From: an uncultured Pelagibacteraceae bacterium
GTDB lineage: Bacteria; Pseudomonadota; Alphaproteobacteria; Pelagibacterales; Pelagibacteraceae
Length of the DNA stretch: 64,000 bases
Assembly (NCBI GenBank): GCA_902621345.1
Contig: CACNLV010000001.1
Coordinates: 620,001 to 684,000, forward strand
Reading direction: 5' to 3'
Shown: positions 56,264 to 64,000 of the stretch, one piece after another
How positions within the stretch are numbered: the first letter of the stretch is position 1
How the letters are laid out: the number at the start of each line of letters is the position of its first letter
Notes under the pieces: model-generated
What the model was told of the DNA's origin: nothing
The model's database searches: none
What the model saw: the letters and a program-made list of their open reading frames with translations, nothing else
Position numbers and translations under genes: made by a program

Positions 56264-57291
56264 TAGATAGCTTCCTCCAATTTTTTAGACATTTCTGCGA
56301 TATTGTCTGGAGGCCAATTTGGAATCTCCATACCTAAATATAAAGACATTCCAGTTAATACTTCCTTAATTTCATTAAGAGATTTTCTTCCAAAATTAGG
56401 TGTTCTAAGCATTTCTCCCTCAGATTTTTGTACAAGATCACCAATATAAATTATGTTATCATTTTTTAAGCAATTCATTGATCTGACTGATAGTTCAAGT
56501 TCGTCAACTTTTCTTAATAAGTTTTTATTAAATTCTGGTTCTGTAGATACCTCTTTGACAGGTGCTTCGACTGGCTCGTCAAAATTTACAAACATTTTAA
56601 GTTGGTCTTGAAAAATTCTTGCTGAATAAGCAACGGCATCTTCTGCTGAAATCGATCCATTAGTCTCAACTTCCATTGTTAATTTATCATAATCCAAAGC
56701 CTTTCCTTCTCTTGCAGTGCTCACAGAATATGAAACTTTTTTAACTGGACTATATAATGAGTCAATCGCAATAAGTCCTAATGGTGGTTCTTCAGGTTTA
56801 TTAAGCTCAGCAGGCACATATCCTTTTCCAGTATTAACATTCATTTCCATATGAAAATTTGTATTTTCATCTAAGTTGCAAATTACTAAATCAGGATTTA
56901 AAATTTCAACATCTGTTACCGGTGTTATATCAGAAGCTTTAATTTCTCCAGGTCCTTTAGCATCAAGTATTAATTTTTTTGTTCCTTCTGCATTACATTT
57001 TAATGCCAAAGATTTTACATTAAGAACTATATCTGTAACATCTTCTCTCACACCTTTTATAGATGTAAATTCATGTAATACTCCATCGATTTGAATTGAT
57101 GTAACTGCTGCACCTCTGATTGAGGATAATAATATTCTCCTCAATGAATTTCCTAAAGTCAATCCGTAACCTTTTTCTAAAGGTTCAGCAACAATTTTTG
57201 CATGAGTAAGATCTTCACTTAATTTAACGTCAAGTTTTGAAGGTTTAATTAACGATTTCCAATTTTTTATATTTACATTTTCAGTCTCCAT
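56263..57291 (-). CDS. rpoA: DNA-directed RNA polymerase subunit alpha
   Basis: Encodes 342 residues from the ATG at 57291, which overlaps the rpsK stop as TGATG; an in-frame TTG precedes it. The N-terminal assembly domain has [20 protein letters not shown], and the C-terminal domain ([14 protein letters not shown] to [12 protein letters not shown]) contacts UP elements and activators. Length and order are standard. Confidence 0.97.
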   Translation of the reverse strand: METENVNIKNWKSLIKPSKLDVKLSEDLTHAKIVAEPLEKGYGLTLGNSLRRILLSSIRGAAVTSIQIDGVLHEFTSIKGVREDVTDIVLNVKSLALKCNAEGTKKLILDAKGPGEIKASDITPVTDVEILNPDLVICNLDENTNFHMEMNVNTGKGYVPAELNKPEEPPLGLIAIDSLYSPVKKVSYSVSTAREGKALDYDKLTMEVETNGSISAEDAVAYSARIFQDQLKMFVNFDEPVEAPVKEVSTEPEFNKNLLRKVDELELSVRSMNCLKNDNIIYIGDLVQKSEGEMLRTPNFGRKSLNEIKEVLTGMSLYLGMEIPNWPPDNIAEMSKKLEEAI

Positions 57292-57740
57292 CAAACTCTC
57301 CTTTTTTTTGGGGGCCTAGTCCCATTGTGAGGCATTGGTGTTGTATCTTTAATTGATAAAATTTTAAATCCTTTGGCTTGTAATGCTCTCAATGCAGTTT
57401 CTCTTCCAGAACCAGGACCCTTTATTTCTACATTTAATGTTTTCATCCCATATTCTAATGCCTTTGCAGCGGCTGCGTCTGCAGCTACCTGTGCAGCGTA
57501 AGGTGTAGATTTTCTTGAACCTTTAAAACCTTTTTGACCTGCTGAAGCCCAAGAGATTACATTTCCATTAGTATCTGCAATTGAAATTATTGTGTTATTA
57601 AAAGTTGATTGAACATATGCTGTTCCGTTTAAAATATTTTTTTTCGTTCTTTTCTTCTTAGAGTAAGAGCTTTTTAAAACTTTTTTATCTGATTTAACAT
57701 CAACTTTTTTTTTAGTATCATTTTTATCAACTTTGGCCAT
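57291..57740 (-). CDS. rpsK: 30S ribosomal protein S11
   Basis: Encodes 149 residues. The S11 core ([20 protein letters not shown] to RPPKKRRV) follows a Lys-rich extension of about 35 residues not found in E. coli S11. It lies 2 bases after rpsM. Confidence 0.97.
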   Translation of the reverse strand: MAKVDKNDTKKKVDVKSDKKVLKSSYSKKKRTKKNILNGTAYVQSTFNNTIISIADTNGNVISWASAGQKGFKGSRKSTPYAAQVAADAAAAKALEYGMKTLNVEIKGPGSGRETALRALQAKGFKILSIKDTTPMPHNGTRPPKKRRV

Positions 57741-57742
57741 AA

Positions 57743-58126
57743 CTATTTCTTAAGTGGAGTTAATTTCTTTCCAGCAATGGCTATTGCTTTACCTTTTCTA
57801 GTTCTTGCATTACATCTAGTTCTTTGACCTCTGACAGGTAATTTTTTTCTGTGTCTTGAACCTCTATAACAAGCTAAATCGATTAATCTTTTAATGCTCA
57901 AAGAAAAATCTCTTCTTAGGTCACCCTCAACTTTAAAATTTTGGTCAATATATTCTCTTATTTTCAAAATTTCATCATCGGTGAGTTGATTAACTCTTTT
58001 TTCTCTTGGAAATTTCAATGCCTCACAGATTTGTTTTGAAAATTTATTCCCTATGCCATAAATATAAGTAAGTCCTACATGAACTTGTTTGTTCTGCGGA
58101 ATGTTGATACCTGCTATACGAGCCAT
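57743..58126 (-). CDS. rpsM: 30S ribosomal protein S13
   Basis: Encodes 127 residues: [19 protein letters not shown], and the C-terminal [16 protein letters not shown]. It sits at the head of the alpha operon (rpsM-rpsK-rpoA-rplQ). The 54-base gap to adk, the largest in this ribosomal block, contains a well-formed promoter. rpsD is not between rpsK and rpoA, as is normal in alphaproteobacteria. Confidence 0.97.
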   Translation of the reverse strand: MARIAGINIPQNKQVHVGLTYIYGIGNKFSKQICEALKFPREKRVNQLTDDEILKIREYIDQNFKVEGDLRRDFSLSIKRLIDLACYRGSRHRKKLPVRGQRTRCNARTRKGKAIAIAGKKLTPLKK

Positions 58127-58148
58127 AAATTTGAGATAAATTGTAGCC

Positions 58149-58176
58149 TTTATATAAGAAGATCTTTTAAAGTCAA
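58149..58176 (-). promoter_or_regulatory. Sigma-70-like promoter upstream of rpsM
   Basis: On the minus strand, TTGACT (58176-58171) and TATAAA (58154-58149) are separated by 16 bases. This is the best -35/-10 pair noticed in the window. Transcription would start about 58142, giving a leader of about 16 bases before the rpsM ATG. It would let rpsM-rpsK-rpoA-rplQ be expressed independently of the spc genes. Confidence 0.55.
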
Positions 58177-58180
58177 CGAC

Positions 58181-58744
58181 TTATAAATTGGTAAAAAAGT
58201 CCATTTTATTGGTTATTTTACCAATTTCTAAAGTGCCATCAATTTCGTGAAAATTCATATTTTTTGAGTAAAAATCTAAAACTGGTTTAGTAGTACTCAT
58301 ATAAGTATCATATCTTTTTATGATAGTATCTAAATTATCATCAGATCTTTTTTCCTCAATTTTTCTTTTTTTAATTCTTTTAATTATTGTTTCTTTATTG
58401 ACATTTAAGTAAAAGACAAGATCAATTCTTTGATTAGATTTTTTAAGTAATAAATCTAAATTTTTTGCTTGGCTTAATGATCTAGGATATCCATCAAAAA
58501 TAAGTCGATTTTTTTTCTGAGGATCAAAAATAATATTACTTATAAGACTATTAACAATTTCATCACTTACAAATTTACCATTATTCATATCATTTATTAT
58601 CTTTTTACCTATCTCGGTGTCCTTTTTAATTTCATCTCTCAAAATATCACCTGTTGAAACTTGGAAGCCATTTAATTTTTTAACTAAATATTTTGCTTGG
58701 GTACCTTTTCCAGCACCTGGAGGACCAAATAAAATTATATTCAC
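58181..58744 (-). CDS. adk: Adenylate kinase (short-lid form)
   Basis: Encodes 187 residues from a GTG that abuts the secY stop. The P-loop is LFGPPGAGKGTQAKYL, with DGYPRSLSQAKNL and KRIKKRKIEEKRSDDN downstream. The LID domain is short and lacks zinc cysteines. It balances AMP, ADP and ATP. The secY-adk-rpsM order is typical of alphaproteobacteria. Confidence 0.96.
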   Translation of the reverse strand: MNIILFGPPGAGKGTQAKYLVKKLNGFQVSTGDILRDEIKKDTEIGKKIINDMNNGKFVSDEIVNSLISNIIFDPQKKNRLIFDGYPRSLSQAKNLDLLLKKSNQRIDLVFYLNVNKETIIKRIKKRKIEEKRSDDNLDTIIKRYDTYMSTTKPVLDFYSKNMNFHEIDGTLEIGKITNKMDFFTNL

Positions 58745-60025
58745 TTATCTACCAAATTTAGTTTTTTTAATTAATTGTTCATATTGCGAACTCATTAATC
58801 TTGTCTGGATCTGTGTTACAGTATCTATTGCGACTACAACCACTATTAAAATTGAAGTGCCGCCTAAATAAAATGGTATTGGATATTTTGCAATTAAAAA
58901 TTCCGGCATTAAACATACTAAAGTTAAATACAAAGCACCAATTGTTGTAAGTTTTGTAAGTATATTATCAATATAAATTGCTGTGCTTTCACCAGGTCTA
59001 ATACCTGGAATGAAACCTCCATATTTTCTTAAATTATCAGCAGTTTCATTTGGGTTAAAGGTAATAGAGGTGTAAAAAAATGTGAAAAATATTATTCCTG
59101 ATGCATATAATATCATATATAGAGGTTGCCCTTGGGTGAAATATGAACTTAAATTTAAGAATGTATCACTCTCTGAAAAATTAAAATTTGAGAATGTAAC
59201 GGGCAACAATAATAATGCTGACGCAAAAATTGCTGGGATAACACCTGCTTGATTTATTTTTAAGGGCAAATGTGAGGACTCCCCACCGTACATCTTATTT
59301 CCCATTTGTCTTTTTGGATAATTAATAAGTATTTTTCTTAAAGCTCTTTCCATAAATACAATAAAAAGAATTGTTAATATTAGAAGTAAAAATATTGCTA
59401 AAATCATAACTGTAGAAATAGCACCTGTTCTACCAAGTTCAAAAGTTGTAACTAGTGCTCTTGGGATTTCAGCAACGATCCCAGCAAAAATTATTAAAGA
59501 AATTCCATTTCCTATTCCTCTTTGTGTAATCTGTTCACCTAACCACATTAAGAAAATGGTACCAGCAACTATAGTCGTAACAGTTGAAATTTTGAAAAAA
59601 GCTCCTGGGTTTATAACCAGATTAGCAGATGACTCCAAACCAACAGCTAAACCATAACCTTGTATCGTTGCAAGAAATACCGTTCCATAACGAGTAATTT
59701 GTGTAATTTTCGATCTTCCTGTCTCTCCTTGAGATTTTAAATTTTTAAAATAATCTGAAACACCTGTCAGCAATTGAACAATAATTGACGAGGAAATATA
59801 AGGCATTATACCTAACGCGAATATTGCCATCCTACTTACAGCCCCACCTGCAAAAACATTGAACATCCCTAATAAACCTTTTTGGTTACCCTCCATTAAA
59901 GTTTTTAGTTGTTCAGGGTCTATCCCCGGTAAAGGAACAAATGTTCCAAACCTATAAACTGCAAGCAATGCCAAAGTGAATAATATTCTATTTCTTAAAT
60001 CATTACTTGAAGATACAGTGCTCAT
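58745..60025 (-). CDS. secY: Preprotein translocase subunit SecY
   Basis: Encodes 426 residues with ten membrane segments. Landmarks are RFGTFVPLPGIDPEQLKTL at the start, IMPYISSSIIVQLLTG, ITQRGIGNGISLIIFAG and GGFIPGIRPGEST. It forms the protein-conducting channel with SecE and SecG. It lies 8 bases after rplO. Confidence 0.97.
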   Translation of the reverse strand: MSTVSSSNDLRNRILFTLALLAVYRFGTFVPLPGIDPEQLKTLMEGNQKGLLGMFNVFAGGAVSRMAIFALGIMPYISSSIIVQLLTGVSDYFKNLKSQGETGRSKITQITRYGTVFLATIQGYGLAVGLESSANLVINPGAFFKISTVTTIVAGTIFLMWLGEQITQRGIGNGISLIIFAGIVAEIPRALVTTFELGRTGAISTVMILAIFLLLILTILFIVFMERALRKILINYPKRQMGNKMYGGESSHLPLKINQAGVIPAIFASALLLLPVTFSNFNFSESDTFLNLSSYFTQGQPLYMILYASGIIFFTFFYTSITFNPNETADNLRKYGGFIPGIRPGESTAIYIDNILTKLTTIGALYLTLVCLMPEFLIAKYPIPFYLGGTSILIVVVVAIDTVTQIQTRLMSSQYEQLIKKTKFGR

Positions 60026-60033
60026 AGATACTA

Positions 60034-60489
60034 TTATTTTTTAATTTGAATAGATCCACCAATCTTCTCGAGCTTACTAACTGCTGATTTGGAGGCTAAA
60101 TCTGCTTCAATATTTATCTTATCTTTTATTACTCCTGATCCTAAAATTTTTAATTTAGATGATCTTTTATTAATCAATCTTAATTTTTTTAATAAGTTTG
60201 AATTTAAAGTCTCAGAAGTTTTTATATTTTTTTTGTCAATAAAAGCTTGAATTTTATCTAAATTCAAAATAGCTATACTTTTTTTTTCGATAGGATTGAA
60301 TCCTCTTTTCGGTAATCTTCTGTATAATGGCATCTGACCACCCTCAAAGCTTTTTATTGATACACCTGATCTTGATTTTTGACCCTTAACACCTCTACCA
60401 GAAGTTTTTCCTTTTCCAGATCCTATGCCTCTTCCGACTCTGATTTTTTTTTTGTTGCTTTTTGCTCTGTTATTTAAACTAATCATCAT
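60034..60489 (-). CDS. rplO: 50S ribosomal protein L15
   Basis: Encodes 151 residues. VGRGIGSGKGKTSGRGVKGQ and the glycine-rich GGQMPLYRRLPKRGF are typical. The start overlaps the rpsE stop by 4 bases (a second ATG follows immediately), which leaves no space for rpmD (L30), normally encoded between rpsE and rplO. Confidence 0.97.
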   Translation of the reverse strand: MMISLNNRAKSNKKKIRVGRGIGSGKGKTSGRGVKGQKSRSGVSIKSFEGGQMPLYRRLPKRGFNPIEKKSIAILNLDKIQAFIDKKNIKTSETLNSNLLKKLRLINKRSSKLKILGSGVIKDKINIEADLASKSAVSKLEKIGGSIQIKK

Positions 60490-61001
60490 CCTCTTTTCTC
60501 AATAATTTCAGAAATTTTTTTATTTCTTATATTAGAAATTTGCTTTGGAGAGTTTTGTTTTAGTAAAGCTTTCATTGTTGCTCTAATTACATTGTGTGCA
60601 TTAGAGGTTCCCATTGATTTTGCTACAATATCCTTAACTCCTAAAACCTCACACACTGCTCTTACAGGTCCTCCTGCAATAATACCGGTCCCCTTAGTGG
60701 CAGCTCTTAAAACAATTCTGCCAGAGCCATCCTTAGCTTTAACATCATGATGAATAGTTCTACCCTCCCTTAAAGGTATATGTATAAGCTTTCTTCTCGC
60801 CATTTCATTTGCTTTTTTGATTGCATCTGGAACTTGTTTAGCCTTCGCATGAGCAATACCAATTTTACCTGATTGATTTCCAACAACAACCAAAGCTGAA
60901 AAGCCAAATCTTCTTCCTCCTTTAACAACTTTAGTTATCCTATTTATATGAACCAACTTTTCTAAAATATCATCAGTTTTTTTTTCTTTCATTTTATCCA
61001 T
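60486..61001 (-). CDS. rpsE: 30S ribosomal protein S5
   Basis: Encodes 171 residues. VHINRITKVVKGGRRFGFSA and GKIGIAHAKAKQVPDAIKKA are the S5 signature, with RAATKGTGIIAGGPVRAV in the second domain. It lies 2 bases after rplR and overlaps rplO by 4. Confidence 0.97.
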   Translation of the reverse strand: MDKMKEKKTDDILEKLVHINRITKVVKGGRRFGFSALVVVGNQSGKIGIAHAKAKQVPDAIKKANEMARRKLIHIPLREGRTIHHDVKAKDGSGRIVLRAATKGTGIIAGGPVRAVCEVLGVKDIVAKSMGTSNAHNVIRATMKALLKQNSPKQISNIRNKKISEIIEKRG

Positions 61002-61003
61002 TT

Positions 61004-61360
61004 TTAAAACTCCATTCCATTTTTACGAAGAGTTTCTGCAAAAACTTTAACCCTCCCATGATACTTATATAAACCTCTATCAAAATAAATTTTGGAAATT
61101 TTTTTTTCTTGTGCTTTTTTTGCTAGTTTTTCAGCAACAATTTTTGATAATTCAGTTTTTGTAATCTTTTGTTCAGATTTAAATTCTTTTTCAATAGATG
61201 AGGCTGATAAAAGAGTTATATTTTTACTATCATCTATAATTTGTGCAGAAATATTCTTAGATGATCTTGAAATACTTAATCTAAATCTTTCTTTCGATGC
61301 AACATGCTTCATTTTTTTGCTTACTCTAAATTTTCTTCTCTTATTAGCTGTAAGTTTCAT
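61004..61360 (-). CDS. rplR: 50S ribosomal protein L18
   Basis: Encodes 118 residues. [18 protein letters not shown] and the C-terminal [20 protein letters not shown] are typical of this 5S rRNA-binding protein. It overlaps the rplF stop by one base. Confidence 0.96.
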   Translation of the reverse strand: MKLTANKRRKFRVSKKMKHVASKERFRLSISRSSKNISAQIIDDSKNITLLSASSIEKEFKSEQKITKTELSKIVAEKLAKKAQEKKISKIYFDRGLYKYHGRVKVFAETLRKNGMEF

Positions 61361-61899
61361 TATTTCTTTTTACCTTCTTTTTTTAAAATATATTGACCTT
61401 TTTCTCTAACACCTTTTCCTTTGTATGGTTCAATTTTTCTTAAAGTTTTTAGTTTAGAAGCTACAGAACCTACTTGTTGTTTGTTTGCTCCTGTTATTTT
61501 TAAAGTTGTTTGTTTTTCGACGCTTATTTTAATTCCCTCTGGTATATCGAAATTTATATCATGGCTATAGCCAAGTTGTAAATTTAGCTGATTACCTTTA
61601 AGTGCAGCCCTATAACCAACTCCAACTAGCTCTAGAATTTTTTCATAACCTTTGCTTGATCCAATTACCGCATTACTTATCAGACTTCTATTCATTCCCC
61701 ATAACCTTTTTGTATTTTCATCTATCTTTTTAGGCTTAATAGATATTTCTTTACCATCCTTTATATCCAAAGAAAAAATATCTAAATCAATATTAAGAGC
61801 TGATTTACCAACTGGGCCTTCAATATTTAATTTATCTCCAGCTAAAGCTACTTTGACTTTATCAGGAATTGAAATATTAATTTTACCAATTTTAGACAT
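61360..61899 (-). CDS. rplF: 50S ribosomal protein L6
   Basis: Encodes 179 residues from the ATG at 61899 ([15 protein letters not shown]), which shares the T of the rpsH TAA; an upstream in-frame TTG at 61914 is not needed. The C-terminal signature is [14 protein letters not shown]. The chain of one-base TAATG overlaps implies translational coupling. Confidence 0.97.
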   Translation of the reverse strand: MSKIGKINISIPDKVKVALAGDKLNIEGPVGKSALNIDLDIFSLDIKDGKEISIKPKKIDENTKRLWGMNRSLISNAVIGSSKGYEKILELVGVGYRAALKGNQLNLQLGYSHDINFDIPEGIKISVEKQTTLKITGANKQQVGSVASKLKTLRKIEPYKGKGVREKGQYILKKEGKKK

Positions 61900-62294
61900 T
61901 AAAATACCTTGCAAATTATTTCACCACCGACACGTTGTTTTCTCGCATCGATATCTGTCATTACACCTTTTGGGGTTGATATAATCGCAATCCCTAAGCC
62001 ATTGTTAATTTTTGGCAAACTTTCAGCACTTGAGAAAATTCTTCTGCCTGGCTTGGACACTCTTTCAAATGCACTTATGACTGGATTTCCTGAATGATAT
62101 TTTAACTCAAGAGTTAAAACCGATTTGTTATTCTCTGAATTAACTCTATATTCTTTTATATATCCCTCATTTTTCAGTATACCCGCAATTTTAGTTTTAA
62201 AATTTGATGCTGGTAGATCAACTTTTTTGTGATTTCTTGATTGAGCGTTTTTTATTCTTGCAATCATATCTCCTATTGGGTCACTTAAACTCAT
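61899..62294 (-). CDS. rpsH: 30S ribosomal protein S8
   Basis: Encodes 131 residues: LSDPIGDMIARIKNAQSRNH at the start, and the C-terminal GLGIAIISTPKGVMTD. S8 is the usual translational repressor of spc operons. It lies 10 bases after rpsN. Confidence 0.97.
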   Translation of the reverse strand: MSLSDPIGDMIARIKNAQSRNHKKVDLPASNFKTKIAGILKNEGYIKEYRVNSENNKSVLTLELKYHSGNPVISAFERVSKPGRRIFSSAESLPKINNGLGIAIISTPKGVMTDIDARKQRVGGEIICKVF

Positions 62295-62304
62295 ATATTC
62301 CTTT

Positions 62305-62610
62305 CTACCAGCTTGATTTAACTAATCCTGGTATTTTTCCTTGTAAACCTAATTGTCTTAATGCAATTCTTGATATTTTTAATTTTCTATAAACACCATG
62401 CGGTCTTCCTGTAATTTGACATCTGTTCATTACTCTAGTTTTAGCAGAATTTCGAGGTAATTTTGATAGTTTTTGCTGTGCTTTAAATCTTTCCTCTAAT
62501 GAAAGTTTTTTATTCATAATAATTTTTTTTAATTTCTGTCTTTTTTTAAAATATTTATCTGATAATTTTATTCTTCGATTATTTTTATTAACTGAGCTAA
62601 GTTTGGCCAT
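62305..62610 (-). CDS. rpsN: 30S ribosomal protein S14 (zinc-free long form)
   Basis: Encodes 101 residues with the C-terminal signature RCQITGRPHGVYRKLKISRI. Only one Cys remains, so it is the long C-minus form without a zinc finger. It starts 1 base after rplE ends. Confidence 0.96.
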   Translation of the reverse strand: MAKLSSVNKNNRRIKLSDKYFKKRQKLKKIIMNKKLSLEERFKAQQKLSKLPRNSAKTRVMNRCQITGRPHGVYRKLKISRIALRQLGLQGKIPGLVKSSW

Positions 62611-62611
62611 T

Positions 62612-63166
62612 TTAATTATCTCCTTTCTTAATAAATGGAAAATTAAGCTTCTCTAATAAAGCGAAACTATGTTCTTTACTTTTTGATGAGATGACAATAG
62701 TTATGTCTAATCCTCTAACTTTATCTGCCCTGTCGAAACTTACTTCTGGGAAAATTATATGCTCCTTTATTCCAAATGTATAATTTCCAAATTTATCAAA
62801 ACCAGTGGATGAAAGACCTCTGAAATCTTTAATTCTGGGCAAAGCAATATTCACTAATCTGTCTAAAAATTCATACATCTTATCTTTTCTAAGAGTTACT
62901 TTTAAACCCGCATTTGAACCTTTTCTTGTTTTAAAATTTGCAACTGATTTTTTAAATTTGTTAATAACAGGTTTTTGTCCTGTAATTTTTGCTAAATCTT
63001 CTTCACAAGATTTTAAAATTTTACTATCGTTACCATCAAGACCAAGACCCATATTTAAAACTATTTTTTCAATCTTAGGTCCCATGTATAAGTTTTTAAA
63101 ACCAAATTTAGACTTTAGTGACGGTTTGATTTCTGTAAAGTACAATTCTTTTAATCTTGGAGTCAT
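62612..63166 (-). CDS. rplE: 50S ribosomal protein L5
   Basis: Encodes 184 residues. PKIEKIVLNMGLG, GQKPVINKFKKSVANFKTRK and FGIKEHIIFPEVSFDR are recognisable L5 parts. It binds 5S rRNA. It overlaps rplX by one base. Confidence 0.97.
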   Translation of the reverse strand: MTPRLKELYFTEIKPSLKSKFGFKNLYMGPKIEKIVLNMGLGLDGNDSKILKSCEEDLAKITGQKPVINKFKKSVANFKTRKGSNAGLKVTLRKDKMYEFLDRLVNIALPRIKDFRGLSSTGFDKFGNYTFGIKEHIIFPEVSFDRADKVRGLDITIVISSKSKEHSFALLEKLNFPFIKKGDN

Positions 63167-63414
63167 TATTTTTTAACCTCTTTTTTTTTATTCTTAGTTT
63201 TTTCGTCAATAAATTTTAAATTTGAAATATGAATAAAACTTTCTTTAGAAAAAATTCCACCTTTTTTTTCTTTAGTTGTTTTGACGTGTTTTTTTACCAT
63301 ATTAACATCTTTAATCTTTGCTCTATTATTTCTTCTATCTATCTCAATTACTTCACCCTCTTTATTTTTATCTCTACCTGATAAAACTTTTACTTTAAGA
63401 CCCTTTTTAATCAT
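63166..63414 (-). CDS. rplX: 50S ribosomal protein L24, short C-terminus
   Basis: Encodes 82 residues. The KOW-containing core ([20 protein letters not shown]) and [17 protein letters not shown] are present. The usual end of about 20 residues beyond the HISNLKFID strand is replaced by a short Lys-rich tail; the family is normally near 100-105 residues. It overlaps rplN by one base. Confidence 0.94.
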   Translation of the reverse strand: MIKKGLKVKVLSGRDKNKEGEVIEIDRRNNRAKIKDVNMVKKHVKTTKEKKGGIFSKESFIHISNLKFIDEKTKNKKKEVKK

Positions 63415-63782
63415 TATAAAACCTCCGGAGCTAATGAAATTATTTTCATCTGTCCTCTATTTCTTAACTCTCTAGTCACTGGTCCAAAAATTCTTGTTCC
63501 AACTGGTTCACCCTTATCATCGACTAATACCGCAGCATTATTGTCAAATTTAACTTTTGAGCCATCATCTCTATGTATTCCTTTTTTGACTCTTACCACA
63601 ACAGCTTTATGGACTGACCCTTTTTTAACTTTCCCTTTTGGTATCGCCTCTTTGACTGCAATTACAATTGTATCACCGATGCTAGCATATCTTCTTTTTG
63701 ATCCACCTAAAACTTTAATACACTCTATTTTTTTTGCTCCAGTATTGTCCGCAACAAGTAATTCAGTCTGAACTTGTATCAT
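63414..63782 (-). CDS. rplN: 50S ribosomal protein L14
   Basis: Encodes 122 residues: [20 protein letters not shown] at the start, then [19 protein letters not shown] and [13 protein letters not shown]. It is of normal length. Its ATG shares a base with the rpsQ stop (TAATG). Confidence 0.97.
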   Translation of the reverse strand: MIQVQTELLVADNTGAKKIECIKVLGGSKRRYASIGDTIVIAVKEAIPKGKVKKGSVHKAVVVRVKKGIHRDDGSKVKFDNNAAVLVDDKGEPVGTRIFGPVTRELRNRGQMKIISLAPEVL

Positions 63783-64000
63783 TATTTTACATTCTCCATT
63801 ACTTGAAATTTTTTATTTTTTGAAAAAGGCTTACTCTCTACGATTGATACCTTGTCACCATTTTTATATTTATTATTTTCATCATGAACATTATATTTTT
63901 TTTGTACTTTCATAACTTTTTTTAACACTGGGTGAGAGTATTTTCTTTCTACCATTACTGTAATAGTTTTATTTGGCTTGTCACTTACTACAATTCCTTT
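63782..64000 (-). CDS. rpsQ: 30S ribosomal protein S17, C-terminal part (cut by window end)
   Basis: The last 72 codons are in the window and the frame is open to base 64000. Translation gives [39 protein letters not shown] and, near the end, [16 protein letters not shown], which is S17. Its position before rplN is the standard S10/spc boundary. The start lies beyond the right edge. Confidence 0.95.
   Translation of the reverse strand, partial: KGIVVSDKPNKTITVMVERKYSHPVLKKVMKVQKKYNVHDENNKYKNGDKVSIVESKPFSKNKKFQVMENVK

Noticed and set aside
62805-63176. 123-codon plus-strand frame in the ribosomal block
   Set aside because: It is antisense to rplE and has no recognisable motif.

Overview
The window looks like a piece of a SAR11 (Pelagibacterales, 'Candidatus Pelagibacter'-like) alphaproteobacterial chromosome. 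This rests on very AT-rich DNA, Lys/Asn/Ile-rich proteins, near-continuous coding with overlapping or abutting genes, alphaproteobacterial gene orders (glyA-nrdR-ribD-ribE-ribBA-ribH-nusB-thiL; lepB-acpS-pdxJ-pyrE-rsh; spc/alpha ribosomal operon with adk), a K+-independent proton pyrophosphatase, and a four-subunit sarcosine oxidase. No phage, transposon, CRISPR array, rRNA gene or clear pseudogene was seen. No stretch longer than about 100 bases lacks a gene.

Layout. 1-5.3 kb: chorismate mutase fragment, ribosomal proteins L33 and L32, MerR regulator, IHF-alpha, plsX, a cytochrome bc1 chaperone, bamE and hppA. 5.4-12.7 kb: a leftward run with thiL, nusB, the riboflavin genes, nrdR, glyA, rpiB and an Asp/Asn-hydroxylase-like oxygenase. 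12.8-21.1 kb: hemB, then leftward recO, rnc, lepB, acpS, pdxJ, pyrE, rsh, folK, smpB and dapA. 21.1-29.8 kb: a lytic transglycosylase, a TPR-glycosyltransferase, tRNA-Ser(GCT) and a small surface-sugar cluster (two CDP-paratose-epimerase-like SDRs, a GT2 and a large membrane protein); this is the most accessory-looking part. 29.9-36.6 kb: soxBDAG plus an amino-acid-type ABC binding protein and permease without an ATPase. 36.6-43.2 kb: SNase, MATE exporter, trhO, O-methyltransferase and gatCAB. 43.3-49.9 kb: ruvX, pyrB, a dihydroorotase homologue lacking the usual metal histidines, plsY, topA, a small exported protein and ridA. 49.9-55.8 kb: ugd-galU, panC, mgtE, lipB and rluC. 55.8-64.0 kb: the ribosomal spc/alpha block from rpsQ (cut by the window end) to rplQ.

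How the genes work together. Sarcosine oxidase yields glycine and 5,10-methylene-THF, the substrates GlyA interconverts with serine; this suits an organism living on methylated amines and osmolytes. HppA supplies proton-motive force from pyrophosphate. GatCAB implies indirect charging of Gln- and/or Asn-tRNA. GalU and Ugd feed UDP-glucose and UDP-glucuronate to envelope glycans, perhaps those built by the 25-30 kb cluster.

Most interesting points. Every convergent protein-gene pair (eight of eight) abuts, overlaps or is separated by one base. Two divergent pairs can share a CATG as back-to-back start codons. NrdR has CxC instead of CxxC zinc knuckles. PyrC and the GTP-cyclohydrolase half of RibBA have lost catalytic metal ligands. 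fabH, era and rpmD are missing from their usual places. A repeat and dyad structure lies upstream of hppA.
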